Part shown: one piece after another, positions 33,533 to 42,322 of the stretch
How the letters are laid out: each line of letters begins with the position of its first letter
Numbering within the stretch: the first letter of the stretch is position 1
Assembly (NCBI GenBank): GCA_947492995.1
Contig: CANLOU010000002.1
Span: 62,001 to 126,000, forward strand
Direction: 5' to 3'
Length of the DNA: 64,000 bases
From: an uncultured Litoreibacter sp.
Lineage (GTDB): Bacteria > Pseudomonadota > Alphaproteobacteria > Rhodobacterales > Rhodobacteraceae
Made by a program: the position numbers and the translations under genes
The notes under the pieces: model-generated
Told to the model about the DNA's origin: nothing
What the model saw: the letters and a program-made list of their open reading frames with translations, nothing else
Database searches by the model: none

Positions 33533-35248
33533 TTATTCCGGTACGCGGTACCAGTCCTTGATGTTCCACAGCTCGGAATCCCAGTCAGAGATCAAGACGC
33601 CGCCCAGAGTGTTGGCATGGGCCGACACGCCGCCACGGTGAACCAGCGGGATGATCGAGTAGCTGGCCATCAGCATGTCGTTCATCTCTTTCACAATCGC
33701 CGCGCGGGCCTCGATGCCAGCGGTTTGCGCCAGCTTGTCGACCAATGCGTCATATGCCGGGTCACAGAACCGCTGCATGTTGGACCCCTGCCACTGTGTC
33801 TCGGGGCTTGGGATCTCGTTGCAGCGCCAGTTGGCCATATAGGCTTCCGGGTCCACGCCTGCGAAGTTGTTGGTGTACATCTCCACGTCGGCAAAGAACT
33901 TCTGGAACGTGTCCGGGCTGGCCGGGTCGCCGCCAAAGAACACCGACGCGTCGATGTTGCGCAGCTCGGCGTTGATGCCGATCTCGGACCACCACTGCTT
34001 GATAAGCGCCTGGGTGTCCTGACGGACCGCGTTGGTCGAGGTCTGGTAGGTCACGCTCAGCTCGTTGCCGTCCAGCTCGCGCACGCCGTCGCCATTGGTG
34101 TCGACGATGCCCGCCTCATCCAGCAGCGCGTTGGCGCCGGCGATGTCTTGGGTTTTGCAGCTGTCATTGGCGGTCGAGGCGTACACCTCAGGCGCCGGCA
34201 GCACGTTGCAGGTGACCTGACCACCGGCGCCGTAGCCGATGTCAACGATCAGGGAACGGTCAATCGCCATCGACATGGCTTGGCCGATGCGCTTGTCGGT
34301 CAGGAATGGGTGAGGGTGCTTCAGCGTCGCACGCTCGTCGCCCAGGGCCGGGTCGGGGTTCGACTGGTTGATGTGCAGACGCTCAACGGATGTGCCAAAC
34401 GCGGTCTTGACGGAGCCAAGGCCCTTGCTTTCCATCTCGGCCAATACGGTTGGGTCGATCTGCAGGTTCCACGCGTAGTCAAATTCGCCTGTTTCCAAAA
34501 CCGAACGCGCCGCAGCCGCAGCGTCGCCGCCGCCTTTGAAGTTCACGCTTGAGAAGGCGGGCTTGCCCTCTTCGCGGAACATGTCGTTGGCTTCGAACTG
34601 GATCACGTCATTGGCTTTGAATTCGGTGACTTTGAACGGGCCGGTGCCGATGGGGCCAAAGTTGGCGTCGGTGCAGGTTGGGGCGTTCGCGCCAAGGCAG
34701 TCCTTGAACTGCGCCTCTTGCAGGATCGGGCTTTCGCCACCAACAAGGGCGGTATACGGGAACGGCTTGGGCGCGTTGAAGGTGATCTTGATGGTCAGAT
34801 CGTCCACGGCCTCGACGCTTTCTACGCCGTCAAAGTAGCTGGCCTGTGCGCAGCCGCCATTCGGGTCGGTGCAGTATTTCCAGGTGAACACCGCGTCGCT
34901 GGCTGTCAGGTCGGTGCCGTCGGACCACTTGACGCCCTCTTTCAGCTTCCAGGTGATCGAAGTCAGGTCCTCGGCCACGCCGCCATTGTCGACCGTGGGG
35001 ATTTCGGCGGCCAGCCAAGGCAGCAGCTCACCCGTGTTCGAGAACCGGCCCAGCGATTCCAGCACCAACGAGGCGCTTTCCACCTCTTTCGTGCCGCCCG
35101 ACAGATACGGGTTCAGCGTCGATGGCGCTTGCCAGTAAATGATGTTGAGCTGGCCGTCGCGGCCCCGCTCGCCTTCATGGCCGTCGGCAAATAGCGGCGA
35201 AGCCGCCATCATCGCCGCAGCGCCCAATAATGTTGCTCTTAAAGTCAT
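33533..35248 (-). CDS. ABC transporter substrate-binding protein, family 5 (oligopeptide type)
   Basis: A 571-residue periplasmic binding protein with signal peptide TLRATLLGAAAMMAASPLFADG. It follows the SBP family 5 pattern: LNIIYWQAPSTLNPYLSGGTKE, the WSDGTDLTASDAVFTWKY hallmark (KWSDGxxxTAxDVxF), LTIKITFNAPKPFPYTAL, FLTDKRIGQAMSMAIDR. Family members bind peptides but also other solutes. ATG 35248 has GGGAGAC nine bases upstream and starts the signal peptide; the ATGA-overlap start at 35275 is the alternative. The gene follows the two ATPases, an inverted order compared with oppABCDF. Confidence 0.9.
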   Translation of the reverse strand: MTLRATLLGAAAMMAASPLFADGHEGERGRDGQLNIIYWQAPSTLNPYLSGGTKEVESASLVLESLGRFSNTGELLPWLAAEIPTVDNGGVAEDLTSITWKLKEGVKWSDGTDLTASDAVFTWKYCTDPNGGCAQASYFDGVESVEAVDDLTIKITFNAPKPFPYTALVGGESPILQEAQFKDCLGANAPTCTDANFGPIGTGPFKVTEFKANDVIQFEANDMFREEGKPAFSSVNFKGGGDAAAAARSVLETGEFDYAWNLQIDPTVLAEMESKGLGSVKTAFGTSVERLHINQSNPDPALGDERATLKHPHPFLTDKRIGQAMSMAIDRSLIVDIGYGAGGQVTCNVLPAPEVYASTANDSCKTQDIAGANALLDEAGIVDTNGDGVRELDGNELSVTYQTSTNAVRQDTQALIKQWWSEIGINAELRNIDASVFFGGDPASPDTFQKFFADVEMYTNNFAGVDPEAYMANWRCNEIPSPETQWQGSNMQRFCDPAYDALVDKLAQTAGIEARAAIVKEMNDMLMASYSIIPLVHRGGVSAHANTLGGVLISDWDSELWNIKDWYRVPE

Positions 35249-35271
35249 TGGTAGTCTCCCAGTTTGGATGC

Positions 35272-36300
35272 TCATAAGTCCTCGGCTGTCGCCTTAACGG
35301 CGATCTCGTCTACGTCATTATAGTGGTGGCAAGACACGAAGCGGCCCGGCAGGACCTCCCGGAATGTGGGCTCTTCGCGTTTGCAAATGTCCATGACCGC
35401 TGGGCAGCGGGTGCAAAAGTTGCAGCCTCGCGGCGGGTTCGAGGGCGACGGCACGTCGCCCGTCAAAATCACCCGCTCGACCTTGGATTCGATGCTCGGG
35501 TCCGGCTCCGGCACCGCCGAGAGCAGCGCCTTGGTGTAGGGGTGCAGCGGCTCGGAATAGATGTCGTCGCGCGGGGCCAGCTCCACAATGCGGCCCAGAT
35601 ACATCACCGCCACGCGGTCGGCGATGTGGCGCACCATGGACAGGTCGTGGCTGATAAACAGATAGGTCAGCCCCATCGTTTCCTGCAGCTCTTCCAGCAG
35701 GTTCACCACCTGCGCTTGGATCGACACGTCCAAAGCGGCAATCGGCTCGTCGCACACGATGAATTTGGGGCTCAACGCCAGGGCCCGCGCAATCCCGATG
35801 CGCTGGCGCTGCCCGCCGGAAAATTCGTGGCTGTACCGTTTCGCAAAGTCGCGGTTCAGCCCCACCTGGTCCATCAGGTCGCCCACGCGGTCCTCGCGTT
35901 CCAGCTTGGTCATCTTGAGGTGTTCGCGCAGCGGCTCGGCAATGATCTCGCCCACGGTCATGCGCGGGTTCAGCGACGCCTGCGGGTCCTGAAAGATCAT
36001 CTGCATCGTCGGCCGCATCTTGCGCAGCTTCTCTGGGCTGGCATGCGCAATGTCGTAGTCGTCAATCTTAACGGTGCCGTCGGTCAGCTCGTACAAGCGC
36101 AGCAGCGCGCGGCCCACGGTGGATTTGCCGCAGCCGGATTCCCCAACCAAACCAAGGGTTTCGCCCTCCTTGATCTCGAACGAGATCCCGTCCACCGCCT
36201 TCACCTCCCCAACCCGGCGGCGCAGCAGCCCGCCATAGATCGGGAAATGCATCTTCAGGTTGTCGACCTGCACCAAGGGCTTCAACGGGTCATCCAGCAT
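35272..36300 (-). CDS. peptide-type ABC transporter ATP-binding protein (OppF/DppF-like)
   Basis: A 342-residue ABC ATPase: Walker [16 protein letters not shown], signature [15 protein letters not shown], Walker [19 protein letters not shown] and the C-terminal oligopeptide/dipeptide extension with [19 protein letters not shown]. The four Cys of that segment are where DppD/OppD/F proteins bind a 4Fe-4S cluster in some members. It energises import with the OppD-like partner. Its ATG shares a base with the preceding stop. Confidence 0.92.
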   Translation of the reverse strand: MLDDPLKPLVQVDNLKMHFPIYGGLLRRRVGEVKAVDGISFEIKEGETLGLVGESGCGKSTVGRALLRLYELTDGTVKIDDYDIAHASPEKLRKMRPTMQMIFQDPQASLNPRMTVGEIIAEPLREHLKMTKLEREDRVGDLMDQVGLNRDFAKRYSHEFSGGQRQRIGIARALALSPKFIVCDEPIAALDVSIQAQVVNLLEELQETMGLTYLFISHDLSMVRHIADRVAVMYLGRIVELAPRDDIYSEPLHPYTKALLSAVPEPDPSIESKVERVILTGDVPSPSNPPRGCNFCTRCPAVMDICKREEPTFREVLPGRFVSCHHYNDVDEIAVKATAEDL

Positions 36301-37289
36301 CAGGCGCCCCCGAAATCATGGTGGCAGGCGGCGTCATGCGACGGCCCCACGGGGCGTCGCAAAGGGTTCTCAACGTCGCAGCGCTCAAAGCGGTGCGGGC
36401 AGCGGTCGCGGAACGGGCAGGCGGCGGGCGCGCCCGCCAAAATCGGCGGCTGGCCCTCGATCACGTTCAGCTTCTCGGCCCGTGTCCCGCGCACCGATGG
36501 AATCGTTTCAAGCAAGGCCCGCGTGTAGGGGTGCTGCGGGTTGCCAAACAGCTCCCGCACCGGGGCCTGTTCGACCACTTGGCCGCCATACATCACCATC
36601 ACGCGGTCCGCGATGCCCGCAATCACGCCAAGGTCATGGGTGATCCAGATGATCGCCATGCCCAGCTTTTCGCGCAGGTCTTTGACCAGCTCGATGATCT
36701 GCGCCTGAATGGTCACGTCCAGCGCGGTGGTCGGCTCGTCGGCAATCAGCACTTTGGGGTCGCAGGCCAGCGCAATCGCGATCATCACCCGCTGCCGCAT
36801 GCCGCCGGAAAACTGGTGTGGGAAGTCCTTAAGACGCCGCGCGGCGTCGGGGATGCCGACCAGTTCCAGTAGTTCAACCGCCCGCGCCCGCGCGGCGGTC
36901 TTCTTCATTCCCATATGTATCCGCAACGGCTCCATGATCTGGGAGCCGACATTGAACACCGGGTTCAGCGAGGTCATCGGGTCCTGAAACACAAACCCGA
37001 TCTTGCCGCCGCGGACATGGCGCAAATCATTGTAGGGGATTTTCAGCAGGTCTTGGCCGTCAAACAGAACCTCGCCGTGTCGCACGTCGGCGGGGGGCGA
37101 GGGCAGCAGCCCGATCAGCGACATCATGGTCACCGATTTGCCGGAGCCGGACTCGCCCACAACGCCCAGCAATTCGCCCGGTTTCACGTCAAAGCTGACA
37201 GAATTGACGGCGTGAACCTCACCCCCACGGGTTTTGAACACGGTCTTCAGGTCTTTGACGTCAAGGACTGGCAGCGCCCCGTCTGGCAT
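36300..37289 (-). CDS. peptide-type ABC transporter ATP-binding protein (OppD/DppD-like)
   Basis: A 329-residue ABC ATPase: [19 protein letters not shown] (Walker A), [39 protein letters not shown] (signature and Walker B) and the C-terminal [16 protein letters not shown] peptide-transporter extension. It is the first gene of the operon and carries the promoter side. The tracked start at 37478 would add 63 residues with no match and overlap the divergent gene's leader; ATG 37289 with AGGGGAA upstream is right. The 230 bases to the divergent argE-like start should hold both promoters. Confidence 0.92.
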   Translation of the reverse strand: MPDGALPVLDVKDLKTVFKTRGGEVHAVNSVSFDVKPGELLGVVGESGSGKSVTMMSLIGLLPSPPADVRHGEVLFDGQDLLKIPYNDLRHVRGGKIGFVFQDPMTSLNPVFNVGSQIMEPLRIHMGMKKTAARARAVELLELVGIPDAARRLKDFPHQFSGGMRQRVMIAIALACDPKVLIADEPTTALDVTIQAQIIELVKDLREKLGMAIIWITHDLGVIAGIADRVMVMYGGQVVEQAPVRELFGNPQHPYTRALLETIPSVRGTRAEKLNVIEGQPPILAGAPAACPFRDRCPHRFERCDVENPLRRPVGPSHDAACHHDFGGA

Positions 37290-37520
37290 GTAATTCCCCT
37301 TGCTGGCCCTGATATATGGCGTCGTTTCATCGCGCCAGGTGCCGTTCGTAAGCCCTGACGTTAACACTCTAAAATCATCTGGCAACGCATTTTTCCCATA
37401 CCTTGCGTCAGGTTGCGGCATATGCCTGTTTCTTACGCAGATACCGCGTGGCTTGACCTTTGCGGGGCGCAGGCCCACGGTCAGGCCATATCATTCTTTC
37501 CCGCCCCTCGGAGGTTTCTC
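37290..37520. promoter_or_regulatory. divergent region between ABC importer and M20 deacylase genes
   Basis: A 231-base gap between divergent starts. It is the expected site for a shared regulator of peptide import and deacylation. GAGGTT lies before the GTG start at 37521. I saw no clear palindromic operator. The tracked ORFs across it (36300-37478 extension, 37413 extension) are unsupported. Confidence 0.4.
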
Positions 37521-38672
37521 GTGGACGCACGCGCATTGATGGACAAGCTGGTGTCATTCCCGACGGTCAGCAAGGTGTCGAACCTCGATCTGATTGATTG
37601 GGTGGAGGACTATCTCGACGGCCACGGCGTCAAGGCCACCCGCGTCTATAATGACGACCGCACCAAGGCCAATCTTTATGCCAATGTCGGGCCAGAGGTC
37701 GCGGGCGGGGTCATCCTGTCGGGCCATACCGATGTGGTGCCCGTTGAGGGGCAGGCCTGGGACACCGATCCCTTCACAGTCACGCAGGTGGGCGACAAGC
37801 TCTACGGGCGCGGCACGTGCGATATGAAAGGCTTCGACGCGCTGGCGCTCGCCGCCGTGCCGCTGGCCTTGGACCGCGGCATCAAACGCCCGATCCAGAT
37901 CGCGCTCAGCTATGACGAGGAAGTCGGCTGCGTCGGGGCCCCCTTCATGATCGCCGAGATGCGCAAGCATATGCCGCCCGCATCCGCCGCCATCATCGGC
38001 GAGCCGTCGATGATGAAAACCGTCTCCGGCCACAAGGGCGGCTACGGCTGGGGCATCCACATTCACGGGTTCGAGGTGCATTCCTCCCTGATGCACACCG
38101 GCGTCAACGCAATCATGGAAGGCGCGCGGCTGATCGGGTGGGCCAACGATCTGAATGACGAGATACGCGCCCGCACCCCGTCCGAGGTCGCCGCGCAGTT
38201 CGAACCGCCCTTCACCACTTGCCACACCGGCATGATTGCGGGCGGCACCGCGCATAATATCACCGCCAAGGATTGCGTCTTCAGCATTGATTTCCGCCTC
38301 GTGCCCAGCGACGACATTGCGGAGTACCGCGACCGCCTCATGGCCAAAATCGCGGAGGTCGAGGCGCAGATGCAGGCAATCGTCCCCGAAACCCGCATCG
38401 AGGTCGCGCAGCGCTTCCACGTCCCGGGCCTCAAGCCCGAAGAAGACGGCGAGGCCGAACGCCTCGTGCGCCAACTCACGGGCGACAACGGCAATCACGT
38501 CGTCAGCTACGGCACCGAGGCCGGCCAGTTTCAGGAAAAAGACTACAGCGCCATCATCTGCGGCCCCGGCGACATCGCGCAGGCGCACCAACCCAACGAA
38601 TTCATTTCCATCGACCAATTCAAACAAGGCGAGCAGTTTATCGCCAAGCTGGTTGACCATCTGGCCAACTGA
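37521..38672 (+). CDS. argE: acetylornithine deacetylase (ArgE family, M20)
   Basis: A 383-residue M20 metallohydrolase: LSGHTDVVPVEGQAW (metal His-Asp), YGRGTCDMKGFDALAL, YDEEVGC (Glu-Glu base), GEPSMM and TEAGQFQEKDYSAIICGPGDIAQAHQPNEFI. These match ArgE, which removes acetate from N-acetylornithine in arginine synthesis. GTG 37521 with CGGAGG upstream replaces the tracked 37413 start. Because it is divergent from a peptide-type ABC importer and followed by a second M20 enzyme, it may deacylate imported N-acyl amino acids rather than serve arginine synthesis; the sequence cannot decide. Confidence 0.85.
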   Translation: MDARALMDKLVSFPTVSKVSNLDLIDWVEDYLDGHGVKATRVYNDDRTKANLYANVGPEVAGGVILSGHTDVVPVEGQAWDTDPFTVTQVGDKLYGRGTCDMKGFDALALAAVPLALDRGIKRPIQIALSYDEEVGCVGAPFMIAEMRKHMPPASAAIIGEPSMMKTVSGHKGGYGWGIHIHGFEVHSSLMHTGVNAIMEGARLIGWANDLNDEIRARTPSEVAAQFEPPFTTCHTGMIAGGTAHNITAKDCVFSIDFRLVPSDDIAEYRDRLMAKIAEVEAQMQAIVPETRIEVAQRFHVPGLKPEEDGEAERLVRQLTGDNGNHVVSYGTEAGQFQEKDYSAIICGPGDIAQAHQPNEFISIDQFKQGEQFIAKLVDHLAN

Positions 38673-38764
38673 CCCAATTTACAGTGAGACCCTCATGCGC
38701 ATGAAAACCGCATGAAATACACATCAAATACATATTTGAGATTTTCCTCGAAAGGACCGCCTCC

Positions 38765-39925
38765 ATGCCCGTCAAAAACCGCTTTTCCGAGATGCTGCCA
38801 GAGATCACCGCCTGGCGGCGTGATATCCACGAAAATCCGGAGATTCTGTTCGAGACGCACCGCACATCGGCCCTTGTGGCCGACAAGCTGAAGGAATTCG
38901 GCTGCGACGACATCGCCACCGGCATTGGCCGCACGGGCGTGGTGGGCGTCATCAAAGGCAAGTCAAATAAATCGGGCAAAACCATCGCCTTACGTGCCGA
39001 TATGGACGCGCTTCCGATCTTTGAGGCGACGGGGCTGGACTACGCCTCCAAGACCGATGGGGCCATGCATGCCTGCGGCCATGACGGCCACACCGCGATG
39101 CTTTTGGGCGCTGCCAAATATCTGGCCGAGACCCGCAATTTTGACGGCACCGTGGTGGTCATCTTCCAACCCGCCGAAGAAGGCGGCGGCGGCGGCAAGG
39201 AGATGTGTGACGACGGCATGATGGACCGTTTCGGCATTGACGAGGTCTACGGCATGCACAACTGGCCCGGCAAACCCGTAGGCTCCTTCGCCATCCGCCC
39301 CGGCGCGTTCTTTGCGGCCACAGATACGTTTGAAATCAAGGTGATAGGCAAAGGCGGCCACGCCGCCAAGCCGCAGGAAACGGTCGATACAACCGTGATG
39401 GCGTCGCATCTGGTGATCGCTTTGCAGACGCTTGTGTCGCGCAACGCCGATCCGGTGCAGCAGATGGTGGTTTCCGTCACCTCCTTCGAGACCGAAAGCA
39501 AAGCCTTCAACGTCATCCCCGAGACGGTCACCGTCAAAGGCACCATCCGCACCATGTCGCCCGAAATGCGCGCGCTGGCCGCCAAACGCCTGCCCGAGAT
39601 CGCGCAAGGCGTCGCGGCGACCTTCGGCGGGACGATGGATATCAATTACATGAACGGCTACCCCGTCATGGTAAACCACGAGGAACAAACGGAATTTGCG
39701 GCCTCCGTCGCGGCCAAAGTGTCCGGAAATTGCGAGGACGCGCCGTTGGTGATGGGCGGCGAAGATTTCGCCTTCATGCTCGAAGAACGCCCTGGCGCCT
39801 ACATATTGGTCGGCAATGGCGACACCGCCCCGGTCCATCACCCCGAATACAACTTCAACGACGAAACCATCCCCGCAGGCTGTTCGTGGTGGGCAGGCAT
39901 TGTCGAAGAACGGCTGGCCGTTTGA
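38765..39925 (+). CDS. M20 amidohydrolase (hippurate hydrolase / N-acyl-L-amino-acid amidohydrolase-like)
   Basis: A 386-residue M20D peptidase: WRRDIHENPEILFETHRTSALVA, ALRADMDALPIFEATGLDYAS, HACGHDGHTAMLLGAAKYL, FQPAEEGGGGGKEMCDDG, and MGGEDFAFMLEERPGAYILVGNG. The metal-binding Cys/His of HACGHDGHT and the Glu-Glu pair are intact. Relatives cleave hippurate, N-acetyl amino acids or IAA conjugates. ATG follows AAAGGAC. It lies 92 bases after argE, on the same strand, in a cluster with a peptide importer. Its end meets moaA across a dispersed element. Confidence 0.88.
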   Translation: MPVKNRFSEMLPEITAWRRDIHENPEILFETHRTSALVADKLKEFGCDDIATGIGRTGVVGVIKGKSNKSGKTIALRADMDALPIFEATGLDYASKTDGAMHACGHDGHTAMLLGAAKYLAETRNFDGTVVVIFQPAEEGGGGGKEMCDDGMMDRFGIDEVYGMHNWPGKPVGSFAIRPGAFFAATDTFEIKVIGKGGHAAKPQETVDTTVMASHLVIALQTLVSRNADPVQQMVVSVTSFETESKAFNVIPETVTVKGTIRTMSPEMRALAAKRLPEIAQGVAATFGGTMDINYMNGYPVMVNHEEQTEFAASVAAKVSGNCEDAPLVMGGEDFAFMLEERPGAYILVGNGDTAPVHHPEYNFNDETIPAGCSWWAGIVEERLAV

Positions 39926-40033
39926 TCCAATTGGGCGCGTCCCGCGCGTTTGATGTTTTGCGTTCTTTGAGGGAGCTTTGCTCCCTCAGCCACGCGGGCA
40001 AACTCCCTCAGCATATTTGTAGCAAAAAGAAGC
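39924..40033 (+). repeat. dispersed intergenic element, long form copy 2
   Basis: GATCCAATTGGGCGCG...GATGTTTTGCGTTCTTTG, hairpin TGAGGGAGC-ttt-GCTCCCTCA (39968-39988), CCACGCGGGCA, CTCCCTCAGCATATTTGTAGCAAAAAGAAG. It matches 17505-17602 over about 95 bases, with compensating changes that keep the stem paired (GGGGGAGC to TGAGGGAGC). Located between the M20 gene and convergent moaA. Confidence 0.78.
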
Positions 40034-40035
40034 GG

Positions 40036-41040
40036 TTAGCCGCCTGTATGGCTCATATGACGGGTCATTTGGCCGCCCAGTTCCTGACGGGAATAGTCGA
40101 AATCATGGCCTTTGGGTTTCAGCCCGATGGCCGCGCGAATGGCCTCTTCCAGGGGGGCATCCGCCTCGGACGACCGCAAAGGCGCCCGTAGGTCGGATTT
40201 CCCTTCCTGCCCAAGGCAGGTGTAAATCTCACCGGTGCAGGTCACCCGCACCCGGTTGCAGCTTTCGCAGAAGTTGTGTGTCAGCGGGGTGATAAGCCCA
40301 ACCCGCTGCCCGGTTTCTTCCAGCCGCATGTAACGCGCAGGCCCGCCGGTGCGGTCAGGCAGGTCGGTCAAAGTGAATTCTTCATCCAGCTTGGTGCGCA
40401 GGTCTTTCAGCGACCAGTATTGGCCAATGCGGTTTTCGTTGCCGATGTCGCCCATCGGCATGACTTCGATGAAGGTCAGATCCATCCCCAATTCGGCGCA
40501 CCACGCGGCGATGAAAAACAGCTCGTCCTCGTTGAAGTCTTTCAGGGCCACGACGTTGATCTTCACCTTCAGCCCGGCCTTCAGCGCCGCGTCAACGCCG
40601 CGCAGAACCTGCGCGAGGCGGCCCCAGCGGGTGATTTCGGCGAATTTCGCCTCGTCCAGCGTATCCAGCGAGATATTCACCCGCCGCACGCCCGCGGCGT
40701 ATAGGTCATCGGCAAACCGCTCCAGCTGCGACCCGTTGGTCGTCAGCGTCAGCTCTTTCAAATCGCCGCTGTCCAGATGCCGCTTCATGCCGTCAAAGAA
40801 GGTCATGATGCCGCGCCGCACCAATGGCTCGCCCCCGGTGATGCGTAGCTTTTCAACGCCCAGCCGGATAAAGCTGGAACACAAGCGGTCCAGCTCCTCC
40901 AGAGACAGCAGCTCTTTTTTCGGCAGGAATGTCATGTTTTCCGACATGCAGTAGACGCAGCGGAAATCGCACCGGTCCGTGACGGACAGGCGCAGATAGG
41001 TGATGGCGCGTTGGAACGGGTCGATTAAGGGGGCGGTCAT
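40036..41040 (-). CDS. moaA: GTP 3',8-cyclase, molybdenum cofactor synthesis
   Basis: A 334-residue radical-SAM enzyme: CDFRCVYC (CxxxCxxC cluster), [32 protein letters not shown], the second cluster [18 protein letters not shown], and a C-terminal SHTGG. The terminal GG is essential for MoaA activity. It converts GTP to the 3',8-cyclo precursor of molybdopterin with MoaC. No other moa genes are adjacent. The gene is divergent from a small lipoprotein gene with about 85 bases between. Confidence 0.96.
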   Translation of the reverse strand: MTAPLIDPFQRAITYLRLSVTDRCDFRCVYCMSENMTFLPKKELLSLEELDRLCSSFIRLGVEKLRITGGEPLVRRGIMTFFDGMKRHLDSGDLKELTLTTNGSQLERFADDLYAAGVRRVNISLDTLDEAKFAEITRWGRLAQVLRGVDAALKAGLKVKINVVALKDFNEDELFFIAAWCAELGMDLTFIEVMPMGDIGNENRIGQYWSLKDLRTKLDEEFTLTDLPDRTGGPARYMRLEETGQRVGLITPLTHNFCESCNRVRVTCTGEIYTCLGQEGKSDLRAPLRSSEADAPLEEAIRAAIGLKPKGHDFDYSRQELGGQMTRHMSHTGG

Positions 41041-41125
41041 GCCCAGACCCTAGCGGTGGCAAAGCCCCGCCACAAGCGCCAGATGATACGTTGAAGCGGT
41101 CGTGATTTGGGCCTACGGTTCGCCC

Positions 41126-41650
41126 ATGATGACCTTGATGCGCCCCGTGGCCCCGCTTGTAGCTTGCACCTTTTTGATCGCCTGCGAAGGCGGGTTCCAG
41201 AACCCGTTCGACCAGTCCGAGACGCCAGCGCCAGTGATCGTCGAAGACGTGGCCGCTGATGCGCCGCTTGACGCAACCGGTGGCGCAATCGCAGGCGAGA
41301 CCGAAGTGGTCGAGGTCGGGGCAGGCGGCGCCAATGCCGAAACCCTGGACACCACAACCGAGGCCGAAAAAGCGGCCGCCACCAATGTCAGCGCGCCCGC
41401 CAGCGGGTTGCTGGGGGAAACGGTCGCGTCGCTGGGGGATCCGACCAAGCCGGGGTTCTGGCTGAAGACGCCCCTGGTGTCGGAGGAACGCGAAGGCCGC
41501 ATCGAACGCGAGGGCGGGGCCGTTGCGCAGGTGACGCTGCTGCCGCTGGATGGGCCCGATACGGGCGGCAGCCAGATTTCGCTGTCGGCGATGCGTGCGC
41601 TTGATATTTCGCTGACCGATCTGGCGACGTTGAAGGTCTATTCAAACTAG
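41126..41650 (+). CDS. small acidic lipoprotein, unknown function
   Basis: A 174-residue lipoprotein: MMTLMRPVAPLVACTFLIACEGG with lipobox LIAC. An acidic Ala/Thr/Glu-rich linker of about 80 residues (PVIVEDVAADAPLDATGGAIAGETEVVEVGAGG) follows, then a compact C-terminal domain (LGDPTKPGFWLKTPLVSEEREGRI...GGSQISLSAMRALDISLTDLATLKVYSN). In related genomes I recall similar proteins being labelled D-galactarate dehydratase, which nothing here supports. It is a likely outer-membrane or periplasmic anchored protein. It overlaps the end of the convergent AlkD-like gene by nine bases. Confidence 0.68.
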   Translation: MMTLMRPVAPLVACTFLIACEGGFQNPFDQSETPAPVIVEDVAADAPLDATGGAIAGETEVVEVGAGGANAETLDTTTEAEKAAATNVSAPASGLLGETVASLGDPTKPGFWLKTPLVSEEREGRIEREGGAVAQVTLLPLDGPDTGGSQISLSAMRALDISLTDLATLKVYSN

Positions 41651-42322
41651 CTTGCGTGCCGCCTCTTTGGCCGCAAACGGCTTCAGCTTGTCGCCGTAAG
41701 CCCCCAGAAACGCTCGGGTTCTGTCGGGGTCATGCTTGGACAGCTCGCGCAGCCACCATGCCACGGCCTTCTGGATGAACCACTCATGGTCCTCTACCAA
41801 ACTGGCCGCCCAACCCAGCACCCGGTCGCGGGTCTCCAGATCAGCGGGCTTGGGATGGTTCTGCTTGGTCCAGGGCAAAGTCACAACCAGCGCCGCCCGG
41901 CGGATCCACATATGGTCAGATCGGTGCCAATGTTCGATTTCGTCAAGTCGGGCGGGCTGCCAAACGAGCCGTTTCTGCCCCGCCATGCAGGCGTGGTCTG
42001 CAATGGCCCATGCGTCAAAATCGGGGGCCCATGACATAATCAAATCCCAGGCCGATTGGTCGCTGGGGCGCAGCCGCGCCTGCGTCAGCAGCTTGGCCGC
42101 CAGAACGCGCGCCTCGTGGCCGTCCGTGGTCCAAAGGGCGCTGGCAAGCCGCACCCGGTCCTCGACATCCATCAAGGGCCGCCAGCTTTTGGCCAGCCCG
42201 TCCAGCTGGGGGTTGGCCACCCCCAGATAAGTCCTTGATGCTTTGTGATAAGCCGCCATTTCGGCGGCCTTGGTCGGGTTGCCCAACGCCTCTAGCTGCG
42301 CGATGGCGTCGGCGGGGGTCAT
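41642..42322 (-). CDS. DNA alkylation repair enzyme (AlkD-like HEAT-repeat protein)
   Basis: A 226-residue all-helical protein: TPADAIAQLEALGNPTKAAEMAAYHKASRTYLGVANPQLDGLAKSW, then LWTTDGHEARVLAAKLL, SWAPDFDAWAIADHA, DHMWIRRAALVVTLPWTKQ, HEWFIQKAVAWWLRELSKHDPDRTRAFL. These are the HEAT-like repeats and Trp/Arg-rich face of AlkC/AlkD DNA glycosylases, which excise N3/N7-alkylpurines without base flipping. ATG 42322 overlaps the glmS stop as ATGA, so it belongs to the glmU-glmS unit; the tracked start at 42472 overlaps glmS. The key Asp of AlkD is not assignable with certainty. Confidence 0.8.
   Translation of the reverse strand: MTPADAIAQLEALGNPTKAAEMAAYHKASRTYLGVANPQLDGLAKSWRPLMDVEDRVRLASALWTTDGHEARVLAAKLLTQARLRPSDQSAWDLIMSWAPDFDAWAIADHACMAGQKRLVWQPARLDEIEHWHRSDHMWIRRAALVVTLPWTKQNHPKPADLETRDRVLGWAASLVEDHEWFIQKAVAWWLRELSKHDPDRTRAFLGAYGDKLKPFAAKEAARKLV

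Noticed and set aside
35323-36528. 401-residue plus-strand ORF opposite the ABC ATPase genes
   Set aside because: Antisense to two clear ABC ATPases with intact Walker motifs.
38693-38704. Palindrome TCATGCGCATGA between argE and the second M20 gene
   Set aside because: Perfect but only 12 bases in a 92-base gap with no promoter-like context; may be chance.
41126-41650. Annotation as D-galactarate dehydratase
   Set aside because: A 174-residue lipoprotein with an acidic linker has none of the dehydratase features; the label would be a propagated error.
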